From a virus, in IMG/VR virus record IMGVR_UViG_3300045999_010590, positions 1-31,654 of that record: a stretch of DNA of 31,654 nucleotides; one strand, 5' to 3'. The translations under genes were made by a program, and so were the position numbers. Shown here in pieces: positions 28,128 to 31,654 of the stretch (its first letter is position 1; each line of letters begins with the position of its first letter). The notes under the pieces are model-generated. The model did no database searches. It was not told the DNA's origin and worked only from the letters and a program-made list of their open reading frames with translations.

Positions 28128-29168
28128 TTATACGTATTTAAAACTGTTTAATATTTTGTAAGTATCGTTTAATGCAAATTCTGGATTTTTAATTAATTTA
28201 CCTAATCCATCCTCGTGGTAAAATCGTAAAAATCCTTCAATATTCAAAGCTGGAGTTGGGGCTTCTATTTCCTCTTGCATGTATTCTCTATCGTTATCAT
28301 CAATCAACGGATTTGCCAAATCCATAATACGATAAGTATTTTCTAGGCGCTCAACTTCAAAAACAACTCTTGAATAAACCACGTGTTCTTTATGTTTTGA
28401 AGCACATATTTCAATTAGTTCTTTAAAACTAATATGTCGTTCAGCCAATTCAGGAAATTTTTTCAATATACCTTTTTGACCCAAACCTTTAACACCTACT
28501 ACTTTATCGGATTGGTCACCCAACAATGTTTTGTAAATAATAAAGTTTTCAGCCAATATTCCAAAGTTATTTTTTACCGTTTGTGGGGTATAAAATTCTT
28601 TTTCTGCTGGTCTATACAACGTGACTTTATCGTTTACTAATTGAACAAAATCCTTATCGTTGGATACTATGAAAACCTGTGAATTGTGTTTATTAGGCAA
28701 TATATCACTTAGATATGCGATAATATCATCGGCTTCTACCTTGTCTAAACTCAATGTTTTAACTGGTAGGCATTTTAGGTAATGAATCAAACGTACAATT
28801 TGATCTACTTTAGCATCATGTTCATCTTCCAAACTCTCAAACACATCCCAGTTAGTAATACGAACCAAATTACGTCCTGATTTGTATTCCGGCAACATGT
28901 TTTTACGGTTTGTTGAAGATCCTACTCCATCAAACACAACATAAACAGATGTTGGATGAACTTGGTTAATTAGCGAATTTAGAGAGCGAATGAAACCTCC
29001 TAGACCTCCTATGTGAACACCTTGTTCGTTCACAAAATTCATCATTGCAAAGTTCCTAAAAAACAAATTTAACCCGTCAATAAGTAATACTCTCTCGTGT
29101 GGGCTGGCAGGAGATGGCTCCTGTTTATCCATTTGGTCTAGGAGATTTAACAATTCACTCTTTTTCAT
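28128..29168 (-). CDS. rnh: RNase H / 5'-3' flap exonuclease (T4 Rnh-like)
   Basis: 346 aa (T4 RNase H is 305). FEN-family nuclease that removes RNA primers. Metal-binding acidic motifs: LLIDGLNLFFRNF (about 28-40), VYVVFDGVGSS, VEADDIIAYL, IVSNDKDFVQL, and the helix-hairpin region GDQSDKVVGVKGLGQKG. A short extra N-terminal helix (KKSELLNLLDQMDKQEP) precedes the nuclease domain. Own promoter at 29175-29204. Confidence 0.92.
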   Translation of the reverse strand: MKKSELLNLLDQMDKQEPSPASPHERVLLIDGLNLFFRNFAMMNFVNEQGVHIGGLGGFIRSLNSLINQVHPTSVYVVFDGVGSSTNRKNMLPEYKSGRNLVRITNWDVFESLEDEHDAKVDQIVRLIHYLKCLPVKTLSLDKVEADDIIAYLSDILPNKHNSQVFIVSNDKDFVQLVNDKVTLYRPAEKEFYTPQTVKNNFGILAENFIIYKTLLGDQSDKVVGVKGLGQKGILKKFPELAERHISFKELIEICASKHKEHVVYSRVVFEVERLENTYRIMDLANPLIDDNDREYMQEEIEAPTPALNIEGFLRFYHEDGLGKLIKNPEFALNDTYKILNSFKYV

Positions 29169-29174
29169 GCTATA

Positions 29175-29204
29175 AATGTACGAAGTTTTAGTTTAAGAGC
29201 CAAA
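29175..29204 (-). promoter_or_regulatory. Promoter of rnh (TTTGG-N19-TACATT)
   Basis: Minus strand TTTGG (29200-29204), 19 bases, TACATT (29175-29180), 6 bases to the ATG at 29168. The hexamer continues as TACATTTATA, one base off the ATATTTATAA pattern. Confidence 0.66.
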
Positions 29205-30290
29205 TTAATCAGGTTCTTGTTCAAAAAGATTCATTGAACTTTCCAGTACATCTTCTTCCTCGTAGATATCGAAATCCATACCACCTAAGATTTTACTCCA
29301 TTCTGAAGCATGGTCATCTTTATATGCTTTGATTTCTTTATCGGTATCATTAATGAATCCGTGTGGAGTCATAATAATTTTACCTCGAGTAGTAACACCA
29401 TTAATGTGGTTTTTATCAATTTGAATATTTGTGCGTTTAGCAAATTCAACTTGCTTACCATCTTTAATAGCTTTGATTTTACTGGTACCAGCATTTGAAA
29501 CATTACCAAAAGTAATTACAAATGTAGCATCAAACCACATAGCAAAACCACCTTTATTCATCAACTTAGGTTGGCCCATTGGTACTTCTGCTTTTGCGGT
29601 CCAAACCTTATTTACACATACTAATGTATTAGTGTAAGGTGAGGATTCTTTACGTGACAATGTAATTTTTTGGTTTACGTTGTTACCAAATTGTGTTGAC
29701 ATTGCACCTGCATTCCATTCATTGTTATTTTTGTTTGATCTAACTGACAATTCACAAGGAACTGAACCAATTGAATCCCACAAGAACAATAAATCGTAAG
29801 GTAAGTTACCTTTTTTCTGTTCATCAAGCAAATCCAAAATAAATGCTGCTACATCTTCGATTGTATGTAAAGTTTCCCTATCTACATAAAGGAAAAATCC
29901 ACTATAATTTCCAACCTCACCTGTTTCTTCATCTACTTCTGTGTTTACTTGCATTCCCATTTGAACTGCGTGTTCCCAATTCCATTTCATTTCAGTAATA
30001 ATGAATACTGGTAGAATACCCATTTTTTGAGCATTAACAGCACCTTCAATCATTGCTGTTGTTTTACCTGTATCACTATGTCCACGAAGTAGAACAATGT
30101 GCCCGGTAGGAATACCAGGCACACTTGTTACTTCTTGAAATGCTGGACTAAGGGGAATCCACTTTTGTTCTTTAAACTTAACGTTGCCATTAAGCATTTT
30201 CTTTTCCTTGAATTTATCAAGGTTAAAATTGGCTTTAATCTCTTTGGAGACTGCTGCCGTTAGCGATTCGCTTTTCTTAGTTCTAGCCAT
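29205..30290 (-). CDS. uvsX: UvsX-like RecA recombinase
   Basis: 361 aa (T4 UvsX is 391). Strand-exchange ATPase for recombination-dependent replication. Walker A GHSDTGKT at 70-77, Walker B LLFLWDS at 167-173, and the downstream segment NVNQKITLSRKESSPYTNTLVCVNKVW typical of UvsX. Acidic C-terminus (EEEDVLESSMNLFEQEPD). Lies 17 bases after the ssb gene, in one transcript with it. T4 UvsY was not recognised in this window. Confidence 0.95.
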   Translation of the reverse strand: MARTKKSESLTAAVSKEIKANFNLDKFKEKKMLNGNVKFKEQKWIPLSPAFQEVTSVPGIPTGHIVLLRGHSDTGKTTAMIEGAVNAQKMGILPVFIITEMKWNWEHAVQMGMQVNTEVDEETGEVGNYSGFFLYVDRETLHTIEDVAAFILDLLDEQKKGNLPYDLLFLWDSIGSVPCELSVRSNKNNNEWNAGAMSTQFGNNVNQKITLSRKESSPYTNTLVCVNKVWTAKAEVPMGQPKLMNKGGFAMWFDATFVITFGNVSNAGTSKIKAIKDGKQVEFAKRTNIQIDKNHINGVTTRGKIIMTPHGFINDTDKEIKAYKDDHASEWSKILGGMDFDIYEEEDVLESSMNLFEQEPD

Positions 30291-30307
30291 AACTTCAATT
30301 TAATTAA

Positions 30308-31156
30308 TTAGAAAGGCAGATCGTTGTTGTCCTCGTCTTCAAACAATGAATCGAACTTGTCTGCTTTTGATGCTTTAGGAGCCAAAGGTTGTTTCAAAGT
30401 ATAAGCTTTAGCATTTGTAGTTGCTGTTTCTTCTACTTCTGGTTCGTCCTCATCATCAATGATTGCTCCTTCTTCTGGTTCTTCTGGAGATAACCAATTT
30501 TGGAGAATTTCTTTGATTTCCTCGTAAGTACGCTTACGTTGAATTTCCAAAATATTTGGTTGTTCACTAAGGAAAGTACCGATCAAAGTAGCATCTGTAC
30601 TTACTGGAGTGGTTTTGGGTTTAATACGAATAGATGTTTTCAATCCTTGACGACCACCAATATCACCTTTAACGGCTTCAACTGTAAAGTCTCTACCTTC
30701 GTTGATGTCTGTGTAATCACCATAATCTTCATCATCTGCAATACCTAAAAGCTGCATGTAAATTTCTTTACCAAATTCCCAAAGGCGCACACCTTTTTCT
30801 TCTTCACCCCTAACAATAACGGGAGCATAAATCCTCATTTTAGGGTCCAATTTTTTAGCTAATGACCAATTTTCTTTGTCATTAGTTTTTCTTAATTGAG
30901 CGGCAAATTCTACGATTGGATCTTTTTCACCCCAGTTAGTTAGAGCAAAAATAGGAAATTTTCCAAACCCATAATGAACAAAAACCTCTTTAAATGGGTT
31001 TTTAGGATCTAGTTTAGACGGCACAATACGAATTTGGTACTTGCCTTCCTCTTTTGGTTTCCAGTAAACTTTTGAGTAATCGATTTTTTCTTTCTTGCCT
31101 GTGTTGTTCGTCGACTGTAAAGCATTTAGTCGTTGTTTAATTGATGCAATATCCAT
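30308..31156 (-). CDS. 32: gp32-like single-stranded DNA-binding protein
   Basis: 282 aa (T4 gp32 is 301). Coats ssDNA and organises replication. The N-terminal region DYSKVYWKPKEEGKYQIRIVPS and the core VRLWEFGKEIYMQLLGIADDEDYGDYTDINEGRDFTVE match the gp32 core. There is no cysteine in the whole protein, so the T4-type zinc site (His-Cys3) is absent. The acidic C-terminus ends NNDLPF, a bacterial-SSB-like tip rather than the T4 tail. Own promoter at 31186-31215, leading on to uvsX. Confidence 0.92.
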   Translation of the reverse strand: MDIASIKQRLNALQSTNNTGKKEKIDYSKVYWKPKEEGKYQIRIVPSKLDPKNPFKEVFVHYGFGKFPIFALTNWGEKDPIVEFAAQLRKTNDKENWSLAKKLDPKMRIYAPVIVRGEEEKGVRLWEFGKEIYMQLLGIADDEDYGDYTDINEGRDFTVEAVKGDIGGRQGLKTSIRIKPKTTPVSTDATLIGTFLSEQPNILEIQRKRTYEEIKEILQNWLSPEEPEEGAIIDDEDEPEVEETATTNAKAYTLKQPLAPKASKADKFDSLFEDEDNNDLPF

Positions 31157-31185
31157 GATTATAAATTAATTAGTTTAATGTCGGA

Positions 31186-31215
31186 AATGTAAGAACGAGG
31201 TGTTGTATAACCAAG
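31186..31215 (-). promoter_or_regulatory. Promoter of ssb-uvsX (CTTGG-N19-TACATT)
   Basis: Minus strand CTTGG (31211-31215), 19 bases, TACATT (31186-31191), 29 bases from the ATG at 31156. Unlike most, this leaves a 5' leader of roughly 20 bases, which also holds ATTTATAAT. Confidence 0.6.
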
Positions 31216-31222
31216 TTAAGTT

Positions 31223-31243
31223 GAGCCCTCTTTTGAAGGGCTC
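31223..31243 (-). terminator. Hairpin upstream of ssb, probable terminator of preceding gene
   Basis: 7-bp stem (GAGCCCT / AGGGCTC) with a 7-base loop. On the minus strand it is followed by AACTTAACTT, a weak T tract; on the plus strand by TTATTATTTT. Confidence 0.5.
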
Positions 31244-31251
31244 TTATTATT

Positions 31252-31422
31252 TTAATCTAATCCATCAGGTTCACTGAAATAATAGAAGCTTAATTCTTCG
31301 CGCATAGAGTCTTCTAATTCTTTATCAGTCATTAATTCGGGATCCTCTAGATATTGTTCAAATTCTCCCCAACCTTCATCATCTTTGATAAACTGTTTAG
31401 CATTAACCTCTTTAGAGTTAAA
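31252..31422 (-). pseudogene. In-frame fragment behind a TAA stop (56 codons, no start)
   Basis: Continues in the same frame as the partial gene at 31423, directly after its TAA. It encodes a protein-like acidic segment (FNSKEVNAKQFIKDDEGWG, EFEQYLEDPELMTDKELEDS, ending EPDGLD). The only ATG inside is at 31332, which would give 26 residues. It could be the true C-terminus cut off by a recent stop mutation, a stop read-through product, or a decayed small gene. Confidence 0.45.
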
Positions 31423-31654
31423 TTATTTTAAATAATCAAGTGCTTTCTTTTTATCAATAAAATAAACGTCATATCCATTTTCATCACTTAATTCTTCATC
31501 TTTAACAACGTATTTATTTTTAACTTTAGCTTCGTTTAATTTAGATTCATTCATACCCTTACCAGTTATAACAACTGGAGTGTTTGGGGCAATTATTTTC
31601 ATTTCTTCATCTGATACTAAATCTGCTATTCTAGCATTTTCAGAGGCTACTAAA
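31423..31654 (-). CDS. C-terminal part of an unidentified protein (runs off the window)
   Basis: Open frame from the right edge to TAA at 31423-31425, about 76 residues: LVASENARIADLVSDEEMK, then IIAPNTPVVITGKGMNESK, LNEAKVKNKYVVKDEE, ending KKKALDYLK. No family recognised. It contains LNEA, the same four residues that end one of the tags, but in a different context. Its start lies outside the window, or at the internal Met before NESKLNEA. Confidence 0.5.
   Translation of the reverse strand, partial: LVASENARIADLVSDEEMKIIAPNTPVVITGKGMNESKLNEAKVKNKYVVKDEELSDENGYDVYFIDKKKALDYLK

Noticed and set aside
28126-28135. TATAAATATG at the start of the gene at 27613 as a T4-type late promoter
   Set aside because: It overlaps the start codon itself, so a transcript starting downstream would lack the ATG; a chance match is more likely.
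1-31654. tRNA or rRNA genes
   Set aside because: Gaps between genes are too short and I saw no cloverleaf with a CCA or TTC-loop pattern; a dedicated scan would be decisive.

Overview
The window is a dense, AT-rich phage genome segment. Every supported gene is on the minus strand, so it reads from high to low coordinates. The core is a T4-superfamily replication set: gp32-like ssDNA-binding protein, UvsX, RNase H/flap nuclease, gp41 helicase, gp43 polymerase, gp45 clamp and gp44 clamp loader. Most genes have no Shine-Dalgarno sequence. Promoter-like sites resemble the Bacteroidetes sigma consensus (TTG ... TAnnTTTG). Several proteins end in the (D/E)LPF tip that I associate with Bacteroidetes SSB. 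The best guess is a T4-like myovirus of a Bacteroidetes host; this is inference, not a taxonomic assignment.

Layout in direction of transcription. 31.65-31.25 kb: the end of an unidentified gene and an in-frame fragment behind a stop codon. 31.2-26.2 kb: ssb, uvsX, rnh, an unknown gene, the helicase. 26.2-22.0 kb: a cobalamin-dependent ribonucleotide reductase, a GIY-YIG endonuclease, a four-helix membrane protein, unknowns. 21.5-20.8 kb: two small genes, one with an N-terminal tag shared with two proteins near 4 kb. 20.7-14.1 kb: a collinear set for making and inserting 7-deazaguanine (a TGT/DpdA-like transglycosylase, queC, queD, queE, folE), interleaved with thioredoxins, hpt, an acyl-CoA thioesterase, a dCTP deaminase/dUTPase-like gene and a second GIY-YIG gene. 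13.6-12.0 kb: a small gene and an 18-unit repeat protein that is probably a tail fibre or adhesin. 12.0-8.6 kb: DNA polymerase and sliding clamp. 8.6-5.6 kb: a chaperone block (Hsp20, GroES, GroEL) with unknowns. 5.6-2.5 kb: an accessory island with two paralogous small genes, a 16-repeat LRR protein, a second tagged protein and an R-S-E ADP-ribosyltransferase. 2.4-0 kb: clamp loader, a third GIY-YIG gene, small genes and a truncated HNH-like gene.

Three observations stand out. (1) The 28-residue N-terminal tag on three otherwise unrelated proteins ends in sites matching the T4 prohead-protease rule ((I/L)-x-E before G/A), and two of the three sit beside the ADP-ribosyltransferase. I infer a set of capsid-packaged, injected effectors analogous to T4 Alt and internal proteins. 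(2) Eleven promoter-like sites share YTTGG, exactly 19 bases, TAYATT, and a twelfth is a near match. In seven of them the hexamer ends 6-7 bases before ATG, predicting leaderless mRNAs. In four, the left arm of the upstream gene's terminator hairpin supplies the TTGG box. A second box (TTATAAATAT on the plus strand) precedes nine genes. (3) The QueC homologue has lost all four cysteines of the family zinc site, and the QueD homologue lacks two of the usual three zinc histidines, although the rest of the DNA-modification route looks intact.
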